Positions 31,071-39,894 of a stretch of DNA of 64,000 nucleotides are shown here, piece by piece. The notes under the pieces are model-generated. The model searched no databases. It worked only from the letters and a program-made list of their open reading frames with translations, and was not told the DNA's origin. This stretch comes from Flavobacterium sp. (lineage in GTDB: Bacteria; Bacteroidota; Bacteroidia; Flavobacteriales; Flavobacteriaceae): contig NZ_SEBR01000009.1 of the NCBI RefSeq assembly GCF_004295795.1, forward strand, positions 91,177 through 155,176, in the 5' to 3' direction. Position 1 is the first letter of the stretch, and the number at the start of each line of letters is the position of its first letter. The translations under genes were made by a program, and so were the position numbers.

Positions 31071-32942
31071 ATGGCAGAAGAAATTCAGGCAAAAACAGGA
31101 CATCCAAAAGGACTTTGGGTGCTTTTCGGCACCGAGATGTGGGAGCGTTTCAACTTTTATGGGATGCGCACCTTGCTCACGCTTTTCATCGTCAACGCGC
31201 TATTGATGAGCAAAGAGGAATCATCGCTTATCTACGGCGGATTCCTTGGACTTTGTTACCTGACTCCGATGCTCGGTGGTTTCATCGCCGACAGATATCT
31301 CGGAAACCGCTATTGCATCATTTTGGGAGGAAGTCTGATGGCCATCGGTCAGCTGTTGCTTTTCTTCAGTGCCAGCGTGTTTTCGACCAACATCGAACTT
31401 GCAAAAACGCTTTTGTACGTGGCGCTTGGCGTGATCATTTTCGGAAACGGATTCTTCAAGCCGAACATTTCTTCGATGGTAGGAAGTCTATATCCGAAGC
31501 AAGAGAAGAACAAACTCGACACGGCTTTCACGATTTTCTACATGGGAATTAACATCGGAGCGTTCCTTGGACAGTTTATTTGCCCGTTTTTGGGTGACGT
31601 TACCGATGCCGATGGAAACCGCGACATTTTCGCCTTCAAGTGGGGATTCATGGCCGCGTCTGCCGCGATGGTCGTAGGAACATTGACATTTTGGTTTCTT
31701 AAAGACAAATATGTTGTGAATCCGGAAGGCCGTCCGATTGGAGGTTTGCCGTCAAAAAACTCACACGACGATTATGAAGAAGGAGAAGCGACTTCGGCAC
31801 AGTTTACCGGAAAATCACTTGGACTTGCTGTTGTAGCGTTTATTCTATTGGCTCTTGCATTTCATTTCTTCGTCGGACAAAACGTTATTTATTCGATTAT
31901 TTACGGAAGTGGTTTGACACTCGCCGGATTGATCTTATCAGACAAATCCCTAACCAAAATCGAAACCGACCGAATCCTAGTAATCTACATCGTTTCGTTT
32001 TTCGTAATCTTTTTTTGGGCAGCTTTTGAACAAGCGGGTTCATCGCTTACGTTCATCGCCGACAACCAAACCGACAGAAACTTCCTGGGTTGGGATATGC
32101 CGCCTTCGATGGTGCAAATCTTCAACGGAATTTTCGTCGTGATGTTCGCGGTGCCGTTCTCGGCACTTTGGGACAGACTTCGTGCAAGCGGCAAAGAACC
32201 GATTTCCCCATTTAAACAAGCTATCGGGCTTTTGCTTATCGCGGTGAGTTATTTCATCATCGCCCACAACGTGAAAGATTTGGGTAACTCTGGTCTTTTG
32301 GCGATCAAGTGGTTGATCCTTTTGTATTTGATCCAGACATTCGGCGAATTGTGTCTTTCTCCTATCGGACTTTCGCTTGTCGGAAAATTGGCTCCGAGAC
32401 GTTTTGCATCGTTGTTATTTGGAGTTTTCTTCCTTTCGAACGCCTCCGGATATGCATTGGCGGGAACTTTGGGTTCGATTTTGCCTCCAACGAGCGAGCA
32501 GTTCGTAGCGGCTGAGAAACAAAAAATCGACCTTCAGGGAATTCTCGACGGAAAAGTTGATGCCTCCGGAAACGACCTTTACGTTTTGGCAATCAACAAA
32601 GCGGCCAAAATCGACGAGGAATCGGCAAAAGAGAACAAGCTTGACATCTCCAAAAGAATCGAGAAAGCTGGACAATTGAAGAGTGAAAGAGAAGCGGCGA
32701 GAAAGAAAAAAGTCGAATTCGTGAACAAATACACGGCCAAGGATACGACTTTCACGGCAGCCGAATTCCAGCTGATCAAAGACAAAAAAATCATCAAGGC
32801 AGAATATCCGTCGTTCGCAGGTTTCACTTTGCACAACCTTTACGAATTCTTCATGGTATTCGTGGTGCTTTGCGGTGTGGCGTCAGTATTGTTGTTCGCC
32901 TTGACGCCTAAGCTCAAGAAAATGATGCACGGCGTAAACTAA
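31071..32942 (+). CDS. POT-family peptide transporter with large charged insert
   Basis: A 623-residue proton-coupled oligopeptide transporter (PTR2/POT). The first helix carries the ExxERF motif (EMWERFNFYGM, about 19-29). GGFIADRYLGNRYCIILGG (65-83) and FYMGINIGAFLGQF (about 158-171) are the other signatures. It is longer than usual because of a ~115-residue, Lys/Glu/Asp-rich, partly coiled-coil insert (about 470-585, LDISKRIEKAGQLKSE) before the final helix. POT members have 12-14 helices and import di- and tripeptides with protons. The gene is 50 bases after DPP IV and 5 bases before the second transporter. Substrate preference is not deducible. Confidence 0.92.
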   Translation: MAEEIQAKTGHPKGLWVLFGTEMWERFNFYGMRTLLTLFIVNALLMSKEESSLIYGGFLGLCYLTPMLGGFIADRYLGNRYCIILGGSLMAIGQLLLFFSASVFSTNIELAKTLLYVALGVIIFGNGFFKPNISSMVGSLYPKQEKNKLDTAFTIFYMGINIGAFLGQFICPFLGDVTDADGNRDIFAFKWGFMAASAAMVVGTLTFWFLKDKYVVNPEGRPIGGLPSKNSHDDYEEGEATSAQFTGKSLGLAVVAFILLALAFHFFVGQNVIYSIIYGSGLTLAGLILSDKSLTKIETDRILVIYIVSFFVIFFWAAFEQAGSSLTFIADNQTDRNFLGWDMPPSMVQIFNGIFVVMFAVPFSALWDRLRASGKEPISPFKQAIGLLLIAVSYFIIAHNVKDLGNSGLLAIKWLILLYLIQTFGELCLSPIGLSLVGKLAPRRFASLLFGVFFLSNASGYALAGTLGSILPPTSEQFVAAEKQKIDLQGILDGKVDASGNDLYVLAINKAAKIDEESAKENKLDISKRIEKAGQLKSEREAARKKKVEFVNKYTAKDTTFTAAEFQLIKDKKIIKAEYPSFAGFTLHNLYEFFMVFVVLCGVASVLLFALTPKLKKMMHGVN

Positions 32943-32947
32943 AATCT

Positions 32948-34606
32948 ATGTGGAATAAACACCCAAAAGCGCTCCCATATCTGTTCCTTTCGGAAATGTG
33001 GGAGCGTTTCGGTTATTATCTGATGATCGGAATCTTCACGCTTTATCTCAAAGACGTGGAGAAAGGTTTCGCGATGACCGAAAAAGAAGCGTCCGATTTG
33101 TACGGAACATTTATCGCATTGGTTTTCCTGACGCCGTTCATCGGTGGTTTGATCGCCGACAGATATCTGGGTTACAGAAGATCGATCATTTTAGGCGGAA
33201 TCCTCATGGGAATCGGCTATTTCCTCATGGGCGTGCACTCGCTTCCGGTGTTGTACGCGGCCATGACGTTGGTCATTCTGGGGAACGGATTCTTCAAACC
33301 GAACATCTCGACCTTGCTCGGAAATTTCTACAACGAGGAAAAGTTCAAGACCAAAAAAGACGAAGGCTACAACATTTTCTACATGGGAATCAACGTCGGA
33401 GCGTTCATTTGCAACTTCTTCGGAGCCGCCTTATACAACCTTTTCGGCTGGCAACAAGCCTTTATGGCGGCCGGCGTCGGAATGTTCATCGGCGTAATCA
33501 CGTTCATGATCGGAATCAAGCACTACGGCACGCACGACCAAAAGAAAGGCGTTCAGGAAGGCGACATGCCGTTCTCGAAAATCGTGATGTTCATCCTTTT
33601 GCCGTCGGTGATTTTTGGAGTGATCGGATGGCTTATCAAAGGAACCGCCTCAGACGCAAATCCCAACAGCTACATTTTCGGATCAGACAGCACCGATGCG
33701 TTCATCTTCGCCTGCATTCCGGTAATCCTGTTTTATTCGTCCCTTTATTTTAAGGCCAAAGCCGATGAAAAACGCCCAATCGGCGCGCTGCTGACAATCT
33801 TTTCGGTCGTGATTTTGTTTTGGGCAGTGTTCAAACTCAACGGATCGGCACTCAATACTTGGGGCGATCGCTACACCGATAGGGAAATTTCTGGAATGAC
33901 CGAAGGCGTGTTTTCGACCTTGAAACTATCCGACAAAGTCGCCTATAAAAAAGACTCGGTAGGCGTTTACGACGAACAGTTCCGTTTGCAGAAAGTCGAC
34001 GGAAAAGTCGTCAAGGAAGTCAATTATCCGGTCTATTTCAAAAACGTTTCCCGCGAAAAATTGCCCAAGGAAAATGCCGAAGTCTCGCTTTGGGCGTCAA
34101 ACCTGAGCCAATCGATCAACCCGTTTTGGGTGATTGTGCTCACGCCTTTGGTCATCGCATTTTTCTCATTTCTTCGGATGCGAAAAAAAGAACCGACCAC
34201 ACCAACAAAAATCGCGTTCGGACTTTTGATTTCGGCCTTGTCCGTTCTCGTAATGGTCGCCGCGGTAAAAGCCGGAAGCAACGGAACGGAAAAAGTGTCG
34301 GTTTGGTGGCTAGTCGCAAACTATGGCGTAATCACGATCGGGGAACTTTTCCTGAGTCCGATGGGTTTGTCGGTTGTATCCAAACTCAGTCCGGCCAAAA
34401 TCACGTCGCTTATGATGGGCGGTTGGTTTCTCGCGACATCAATCGGCAACAAACTCAGCGGCGTTCTGGCTTCGATGTGGGATTCGTACGAGGACAAAAC
34501 GAACTTTTTCTGGCTCAACTTCGCGCTTTTACTTGGCGCGACGGCACTAATGTTCGTCGTTTTAAAGCAATTGAATAAGGTAATGGCCGAAAGCGGCATC
34601 AAATAA
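32948..34606 (+). CDS. POT-family peptide transporter, second of three
   Basis: A 552-residue POT transporter. It has EMWERFGYYLMIG (about 14-26; the usual Gly after Tyr-Tyr is replaced by Leu), GGLIADRYLGYRRSIILGG near 60-78, GNGFFKPNISTLLG near 112-125, and FYMGINVGAF near 144-153. A ~90-residue extracytoplasmic insert (about 298-390, containing REISGMTEG and VYFKNVSREKL) separates the two transmembrane halves at a place different from the insert in the first transporter. It overlaps the third transporter by 1 base, so the three are certainly co-transcribed. The divergent inserts suggest distinct partners or substrates (inference). Confidence 0.92.
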   Translation: MWNKHPKALPYLFLSEMWERFGYYLMIGIFTLYLKDVEKGFAMTEKEASDLYGTFIALVFLTPFIGGLIADRYLGYRRSIILGGILMGIGYFLMGVHSLPVLYAAMTLVILGNGFFKPNISTLLGNFYNEEKFKTKKDEGYNIFYMGINVGAFICNFFGAALYNLFGWQQAFMAAGVGMFIGVITFMIGIKHYGTHDQKKGVQEGDMPFSKIVMFILLPSVIFGVIGWLIKGTASDANPNSYIFGSDSTDAFIFACIPVILFYSSLYFKAKADEKRPIGALLTIFSVVILFWAVFKLNGSALNTWGDRYTDREISGMTEGVFSTLKLSDKVAYKKDSVGVYDEQFRLQKVDGKVVKEVNYPVYFKNVSREKLPKENAEVSLWASNLSQSINPFWVIVLTPLVIAFFSFLRMRKKEPTTPTKIAFGLLISALSVLVMVAAVKAGSNGTEKVSVWWLVANYGVITIGELFLSPMGLSVVSKLSPAKITSLMMGGWFLATSIGNKLSGVLASMWDSYEDKTNFFWLNFALLLGATALMFVVLKQLNKVMAESGIK

Positions 34607-36123
34607 TGGAGCAAGTTCCGGTTGCAGATTTAAGTCAGATTCAGGATTTCAAAGGTAAATATCCGCGTCAGTTGTGGTATTTGTTTTTCAGCGAAATGTG
34701 GGAACGCTTCTCGTTTTACGGAATGCGCGGCATGCTATACTATTTTATGGTGCACCAACTTTTGATGAACAAAGAGGAAGCGAACCTGCAATATGGCGCG
34801 ACGCAAGCCTGGGTTTACGCCTTTACATTTATCGGAGGTTTGTTCGCCGACAAGATTTTCGGTTTCCGAAAGTCGCTGTTTTGGGGCGGACTTTTGATGA
34901 TTGCCGGAAGTATAGTCCTCGCGATCGATCCGAAAAACTACTTCTTTATAGGAGTAAGTTTTACGATTGTCGGCACCGGATTCTTCAAGCCGAATATTTC
35001 ATCTATGGTCGGAAAGCTCTATCGCGACGACGACGACCGGCGTGATGCGGGCTTTTCGCTGTTTTACGCCGGAGTGAATCTGGGCGCGATCCTGGGCGGC
35101 TATTTTTGTATCGCGATAGGAAAACGCGAGATTTTCGCCAAACTGATTCCGTCAGGTTCCGAATGGAATGTGGCTTTCGGGTTGGCTTCAATCGTAATGG
35201 TAATCAGTTTGCTAACATTTATCCAAACCCAGAAAAGTCTTGGGTCGATTGGGCTTTCTCCTTTGGCCGCGGTCGAGCCGACCAAGAAAAAGTTGCTCGA
35301 ATGGTCAACTTACATCGGATCTATTTTGATTGTTCCGATAATCATGGTCATGGTCTCAAACACCGAGTACACAGATTATTTCATGTACACGATCGGGCCG
35401 GCTTCGATCCTGTACCTCATTTACGAGATGCGAAACTTCGACGCGACCCAAAACAAAAAACTCGTCGCGGCGTTGATTTTCATGCTTTTCTCAATCGTCT
35501 TTTGGGCATTTTTTGAACAAAGCGGCGGATCGTTGAGCGACTTTGCGGCCGAGAATCTCGAAAATACCGTTTTGGGAATCCGACTTGATCCAAACGGCGT
35601 GAACAATTCGGCAAATTCAGTATTTGTGGTTGCGTTCGCGGCCTTGTTCGGAATCATCTGGCTTTTTCTGAGCAAGCGCAAACTGGAACCCAATACGATT
35701 ATAAAATTCGGATTGTCGTTCCTGTTTCTCGCCGGCGGATTCTATCTTTTCTATTACACGAAGTTGTTTGCATATGCCGACGGAAAAACCTCTTTGGATG
35801 TTTTCACTTTGGGCTGGCTCGTGATCACTTTCGGTGAATTGTGTCTTTCTCCTATCGGAATGTCGGCCATGACAAAACTTTCGCCTCAAAAGACGCAAGC
35901 CGTCATCATGGGAATGTGGTTTTTGGCAAGCGCCTACGGACAATATTTCGCCGGACTTTTGGGAGCTGACATCGCCAAAGCCTCGTCAAACATGTCCAAT
36001 CTTCAAAAACTGGACGTTTATGCCGACGGTTACGAGCAGTTGGCAATCTACGCTTTGATTGCTGGAATCGTCATGATTGCAACCGCTCCGCTTATCAAAA
36101 AATTAATGCAAGGAGTCAAATAA
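34606..36123 (+). CDS. POT-family peptide transporter, third of three
   Basis: A 505-residue POT transporter without large inserts, the standard length for bacterial members. The ExxERF motif is EMWERFSFYGMRG (about 27-39). GGLFADKIFGFRKSLFWGG (76-94) and FFKPNISSMVGKLY (about 127-140) follow, and the C-terminal half has WLVITFGELCLSPIGMSAM with the conserved Glu. The Asp-Arg pattern after helix 2 is DKxxGFRK rather than DRYLGxR. It starts on the last base of the preceding transporter gene. Its level of divergence argues for an old triplication rather than a recent one. Confidence 0.92.
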   Translation: MEQVPVADLSQIQDFKGKYPRQLWYLFFSEMWERFSFYGMRGMLYYFMVHQLLMNKEEANLQYGATQAWVYAFTFIGGLFADKIFGFRKSLFWGGLLMIAGSIVLAIDPKNYFFIGVSFTIVGTGFFKPNISSMVGKLYRDDDDRRDAGFSLFYAGVNLGAILGGYFCIAIGKREIFAKLIPSGSEWNVAFGLASIVMVISLLTFIQTQKSLGSIGLSPLAAVEPTKKKLLEWSTYIGSILIVPIIMVMVSNTEYTDYFMYTIGPASILYLIYEMRNFDATQNKKLVAALIFMLFSIVFWAFFEQSGGSLSDFAAENLENTVLGIRLDPNGVNNSANSVFVVAFAALFGIIWLFLSKRKLEPNTIIKFGLSFLFLAGGFYLFYYTKLFAYADGKTSLDVFTLGWLVITFGELCLSPIGMSAMTKLSPQKTQAVIMGMWFLASAYGQYFAGLLGADIAKASSNMSNLQKLDVYADGYEQLAIYALIAGIVMIATAPLIKKLMQGVK

Positions 36124-36175
36124 AATCTTACCTTTCGGCACCGTTTTTGAAAAAGCGGGCTCAAATTTTTACACT

Positions 36176-36640
36176 ATGAAAAAACTGTTTATAGCCATGT
36201 TCCTGATTGTCGGCTCTTTTGCCGTCGAAGCTCAGGAATTGCAATGGGAAACCGATATCACCAAAGCGGTCAAGATGTCGGAAAAATCAAAAAAACCGAT
36301 CTTGATGTTCTTCACCGGAAGCGACTGGTGCGGCTGGTGCATCCGACTTCAGAAAGAAGTCCTGAAAACACCGGAATTCGCGGCTTGGGCAAAAGACAAC
36401 GTGATTCTTGTGGAACTCGACTTCCCGCGTCGCACGCCACAATCTGACGAGATCAAAAAACAGAACTTCGAGTTGCAACAATTCTTCGGTGTCCGCGGTT
36501 ATCCGACAGTTTGGTTTGCGACAGCGACCAAGGACAAAGCCGGGAAAATCGCTTTCACCCAACTCGGAAGTACGGGTTACGTCGCTGGCGGACCAACGGC
36601 TTGGCTTGACGGCGCGAACAAGATTCTCAAGAAGTCTTAA
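36176..36640 (+). CDS. Exported thioredoxin-like protein (CGWC active site)
   Basis: A 154-residue exported thioredoxin-fold protein. The signal peptide is 1-19 (ending AVEAQ). The active site is DWCGWC with Cys52 and Cys55, in the context ILMFFTGSDWCGWCIRLQKE, which is the thioredoxin_7/DUF255-like subgroup. The cis-Pro loop is GYPTVWF near 108-114. It probably reduces or isomerises disulfides in the periplasm. It follows the transporter trio by 52 bases, perhaps co-transcribed. Its stop codon overlaps the convergent comEC stop within the tetranucleotide TTAA. Confidence 0.88.
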   Translation: MKKLFIAMFLIVGSFAVEAQELQWETDITKAVKMSEKSKKPILMFFTGSDWCGWCIRLQKEVLKTPEFAAWAKDNVILVELDFPRRTPQSDEIKKQNFELQQFFGVRGYPTVWFATATKDKAGKIAFTQLGSTGYVAGGPTAWLDGANKILKKS

Positions 36641-38643
36641 GGACCGTTTTTCAATACAAAGAATCCCTTTTCGGCAGTTGCGTGGAAAGGGATTTTTCTT
36701 TTGCGGCAAGTCGCTGCCCAATTCTTCACCGCGTATTTATAGTTCGATCCGTCGGCTATCACGACTTTCGGACTGAGTTCCAACAGCTTTCTTTCTAGGT
36801 TGATTTTGGGCGAGCCAACGAGCAGCAAAACATCAGATTGCACATTCGCCGAAAATCCGGAACTGTCGATAACCTGAATTTTCACCTTGTCGAAAGTATG
36901 CAGATTTCGCCAACTCGAAAATCGCAAATCGCCTCTGTTGTCGATGGCGTATGGATTTGCAGACAATTGGATCGATTTCGATTTGGCATCGGTAGAAAAA
37001 ATCTCGACTTCACGCCCGAACCGGTTGGCGATAATCGTGTTTCTGTTCGCCTGAAAAACCAGCCATTCTTTAGCCTTTTGGTTTTTCATTTGTCCGAAAA
37101 GGAAATACAGCTGCAATGCCAGGACGCAACTTCCTATGACGGCTAATTTCCCAAACTTGATCTTTTTATCAGTCAGGCCAATCGCAACGACCAATATATA
37201 GGATAAAACCAACATTGTAAAAGTAAACCACAAGTTCCGCAGCACGAAAATTTCCTGGTCGGCGACTTTTGCGATCGCGAAATCCATCCAGTAAATGCTC
37301 TCGGAAGTTACCCACGAGAGAAAATACGGAACGCTTCCAAAGCACGCCCAAATGCTCGTCAGCATTCCCAGGATCATCACGATTCCCAAAACGGGCAAGG
37401 CGATCAAATTCGTAATGAAAAACAAGGCCGGAAATTGGTGAAAATAGTAAAGTGTCAAAGGCAAAGTCCCGATTTGCGCGGCGAACGAAACCGTGAGAAT
37501 GTTCCAGAAATAGCGCGCGATCCTGTTGTCGAAATGGGCGATTTTGTCAAAAAGTGGTTTGAGCCAGACGATGAAAAACAGCGCGGCATAACTCAGTTGG
37601 AATCCGACGTCAAACAAAAATGTCGGCCGGAAAACTAGAATCAGCAAGGCCGAAACCGCAAGCGTATTGTAAATGTTCGAATTCCGGCCCAAGTGCATTC
37701 CTATGGCGACCAAAGAAAACATCGTCACAGAACGTACGACCGAAGGCGACAATCCGGCCAAGAGCGCAAATCCCCAAAGCGCGATCACGACGAGGACGAG
37801 TTTTGTGAAATTCCAGCGTTTTGAGTTTGGAAGAAATCCGAACAAAAACTCGAGAAACAGCATCAAAAATCCAACGTGCAAACCGGAAACAGACAAGATG
37901 TGAACCGCGCCCGAAAATTGGTAATCCTCAACAATTTTCTGGTCGATATCTTGCTGTTGTCCCAAAACCAAAGCCGCGAAAACCGCAAGTTCTTTCTTGC
38001 CGAATCCGTTGCTGGCGTTGGCGATTATGCGTTTCCGAATCTTGTCCGAAAAATGCCAGATGTTCTTCTCCAATCCCGATTCGCGAAAGTCCGAAGCGTA
38101 AATTTGGGCGTAAATTCCCTTGTTCCTGAGATAGGCGGAATAATCGAATTGTCCGGGATTCATGACGGGTTTGAGCGGATAGGCAATCGCATAAAGTTCC
38201 AAAAGCTGTCCGATTGGAATTTCGGCTTCGTGTTTGCGCGAATCGACATACAACAGGATTTTTCCCGTAACGGAATTCGCATCCGCTTGACGGACACTAC
38301 AAACGTACTTTTGAAACTTTGCGCCTTTCTTGAGCTTTTCACGAACTTCCAACTGAAGGCCCGAAGCTTTTTCGCCCAATAAGATGTGATGTGTAAAGTG
38401 GGAATCTCGATTTGTTTCGTCTTGGCTGACCAAACAAAATGCCCCGAGGTTTATGAAAAGGAAAAGTGAAACCAGAGACCGCATCGTCTTGAAGTCAAAC
38501 TTCCAAAGCGTCAACCAAACAAACGTCAAAATCGCGAGTGTCCAAACCAAAAGAGAAAGCTTCAACTCGAGAAAACGCTGGCTCGCGATGCCGATGGCAA
38601 AACAAATGACGAGTCGAAAAACGGGAAATCGGAACAATTGCAT
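36637..38643 (-). CDS. comEC: ComEC/Rec2-family DNA-uptake channel
   Basis: A 668-residue polytopic membrane protein of the ComEC/Rec2 family, the channel that carries single-stranded DNA across the inner membrane in natural transformation. The N-terminal helices and soluble DUF4131/OB-like part (about 1-190) are followed by the competence domain (about 210-490) with AVHILSVSGLHVGFL and SPSVVRSVTMFSLVAIG, both characteristic. The C-terminal soluble part is a short, degenerate metallo-beta-lactamase-like region without obvious HxHxDH ligands, as is usual in Bacteroidota. ATG 38643 is preferred over TTG 38667. The promoter region carries a palindromic operator shared with two other loci here, and the leader forms a terminator-like hairpin. 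Confidence 0.9.
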   Translation of the reverse strand: MQLFRFPVFRLVICFAIGIASQRFLELKLSLLVWTLAILTFVWLTLWKFDFKTMRSLVSLFLFINLGAFCLVSQDETNRDSHFTHHILLGEKASGLQLEVREKLKKGAKFQKYVCSVRQADANSVTGKILLYVDSRKHEAEIPIGQLLELYAIAYPLKPVMNPGQFDYSAYLRNKGIYAQIYASDFRESGLEKNIWHFSDKIRKRIIANASNGFGKKELAVFAALVLGQQQDIDQKIVEDYQFSGAVHILSVSGLHVGFLMLFLEFLFGFLPNSKRWNFTKLVLVVIALWGFALLAGLSPSVVRSVTMFSLVAIGMHLGRNSNIYNTLAVSALLILVFRPTFLFDVGFQLSYAALFFIVWLKPLFDKIAHFDNRIARYFWNILTVSFAAQIGTLPLTLYYFHQFPALFFITNLIALPVLGIVMILGMLTSIWACFGSVPYFLSWVTSESIYWMDFAIAKVADQEIFVLRNLWFTFTMLVLSYILVVAIGLTDKKIKFGKLAVIGSCVLALQLYFLFGQMKNQKAKEWLVFQANRNTIIANRFGREVEIFSTDAKSKSIQLSANPYAIDNRGDLRFSSWRNLHTFDKVKIQVIDSSGFSANVQSDVLLLVGSPKINLERKLLELSPKVVIADGSNYKYAVKNWAATCRKRKIPFHATAEKGFFVLKNGP

Positions 38644-38650
38644 GGCGTAT

Positions 38651-38716
38651 AGAAAAAAGAAAGGCAATACGTGTGTTCGAATCCTTGACTAAAATTTCCC
38701 GAATCCGTATTGCCTT
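38651..38716 (-). promoter_or_regulatory. Terminator-like hairpin in the comEC leader
   Basis: In the transcript AAGGCAATACG (38716-38706) pairs perfectly over 11 bp with CGTATTGCCTT (38671-38661) across a 34-nt loop, followed by TCTTTTTTCT (38660-38651) and, 7 bases later, the start codon. It could attenuate transcription or mask the translation start; which one cannot be told from sequence. Confidence 0.5.
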
Positions 38717-38736
38717 CCAAGGTGGGCTGTGAATTG

Positions 38737-38793
38737 TAAAAGTAGCGGGCTCGGTTGGGAGTCGATTACAGAAAATCTGTAAAAAATGTTAAA
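38737..38793 (-). promoter_or_regulatory. comEC promoter with palindromic operator
   Basis: Reading the minus strand: TTTAACA (38793-38787), 5 nt, the perfect palindrome TACAGATTTTCTGTA (38781-38767), the triplet ATC in the -33 position, 19 nt, then TACTTTTA (38744-38737), one base off TAnnTTTG. The same order and exact distances recur at 53263-53319 and 61213-61269. The palindrome abuts the -33 region, where an activator would sit, though repression is equally possible. Confidence 0.65.
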
Positions 38794-38803
38794 TTTTGCA
38801 AAC

Positions 38804-38832
38804 GAAAAAAGCCAGGCTTTCGACCTGGCTTC
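38804..38832 (-). terminator. Rho-independent terminator after NlpC/P60 gene
   Basis: AAGCCAGG (38831-38824 on the minus strand) pairs with CCTGGCTT, 7-nt loop, followed by TTTTTTCG. It separates the NlpC/P60 gene from comEC, so comEC must have its own promoter. Confidence 0.88.
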
Positions 38833-38852
38833 GTATTATTGCGTGAAATGGA

Positions 38853-39638
38853 TTACATCTGCACTCTATTGCATTGCACCAAATTGCGCTCGTAATATGG
38901 TTCTTTGGTAGAAGAAACAATCACGCCTTTTTGGGTTGACGAATGCACGAACTTAATTTCTTCATCTGTCGCTTCAACGACCATTCCGACGTGGTTGATC
39001 GATTTTTTGCCGTTGGTATGGAAGAAGACCAAATCACCCTTTTTCACATCCTTGCGATCGACTTTTTCGCCAACTTTCGCCATTTCGTGCGAACTTCTAG
39101 GCAAAGACATATCGAAAAGTCTGTAAACGGCAGTTACCATTCCGGAACAATCCATTCCTTTGGTGGTCGTTCCTCCGCCGAGATAACGTGTTCCGATGAA
39201 GGTCAACGCGTTGTTGATCATTTGTACGGCGACATAATTTTCCTCGGGCGCAGATTCGATATCGGCATCGTCTTTCTCGTTGATCAACGCCTTCTTGCTC
39301 TTGGGTTTCGCAGCGACGGCTTTCGCGGCCACAGGTTTTGGAGCAGGCGTCGTCTGGGCAACTGTCGCAGTCGGCTTCGGACTTTGCGGAATCACCGTGG
39401 AGACAACGGTTTTCGACGATTGACTTGTAGATTTTGTGGAAGATTTATCGGCTTCTTTTCCGGTAAACGAACTTACCGCCGATTTTACGTCCGAAGACAC
39501 ATTCTCATCGGCTGGTTTTCTGTAAACACCCTTTTTTTGGGCTTCTTTCTTCGACGTAATTGGCTGTTGTGCGTGGCTTTGAGTCGCTACGAGTAGGAAA
39601 ACAGGAACGAAGAAGAACAATGCTTTTTTTACAAACAT
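38853..39638 (-). CDS. Exported NlpC/P60 (C40) peptidoglycan hydrolase
   Basis: A 261-residue cell-wall hydrolase that cuts peptide cross-links of peptidoglycan. The signal peptide is 1-23 (ending QSHAQ). A 100-residue Ser/Thr/Pro/Ala/Lys-rich linker (about 35-130: STKSTSQSSKTV, then APKPVAAKAVAAKPKSKKA) connects to the catalytic NlpC/P60 domain (about 140-261). The catalytic Cys164 lies in GMDCSGMV, the His in INHVGMVVE, and the third polar residue in the FVHSSTQKGV segment. The domain order and length are normal for the family. It is a monocistronic unit closed by a clear terminator. Confidence 0.92.
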   Translation of the reverse strand: MFVKKALFFFVPVFLLVATQSHAQQPITSKKEAQKKGVYRKPADENVSSDVKSAVSSFTGKEADKSSTKSTSQSSKTVVSTVIPQSPKPTATVAQTTPAPKPVAAKAVAAKPKSKKALINEKDDADIESAPEENYVAVQMINNALTFIGTRYLGGGTTTKGMDCSGMVTAVYRLFDMSLPRSSHEMAKVGEKVDRKDVKKGDLVFFHTNGKKSINHVGMVVEATDEEIKFVHSSTQKGVIVSSTKEPYYERNLVQCNRVQM

Positions 39639-39894
39639 ATTTTATTTTTTATTTTTCAGATGGCGGGCAACCACCCTTAGATTTATTAATAAAATTCTGT
39701 AGTAGAATTTTCTATGGATCAAACAACTAACGGGATTTTGTGAACTCGTATTGTTTGAACAAGGGCGAATTTAGCAATAAAATCGAGAAATTGTGTAAAA
39801 TCGCAATATTAAATTGTTTACAATTCTGAAATTTGGCTTGAAAAAAGTCTGCAATATGTTGATTTACAGAAGATAATTCCACTGTTGGCAAGGG

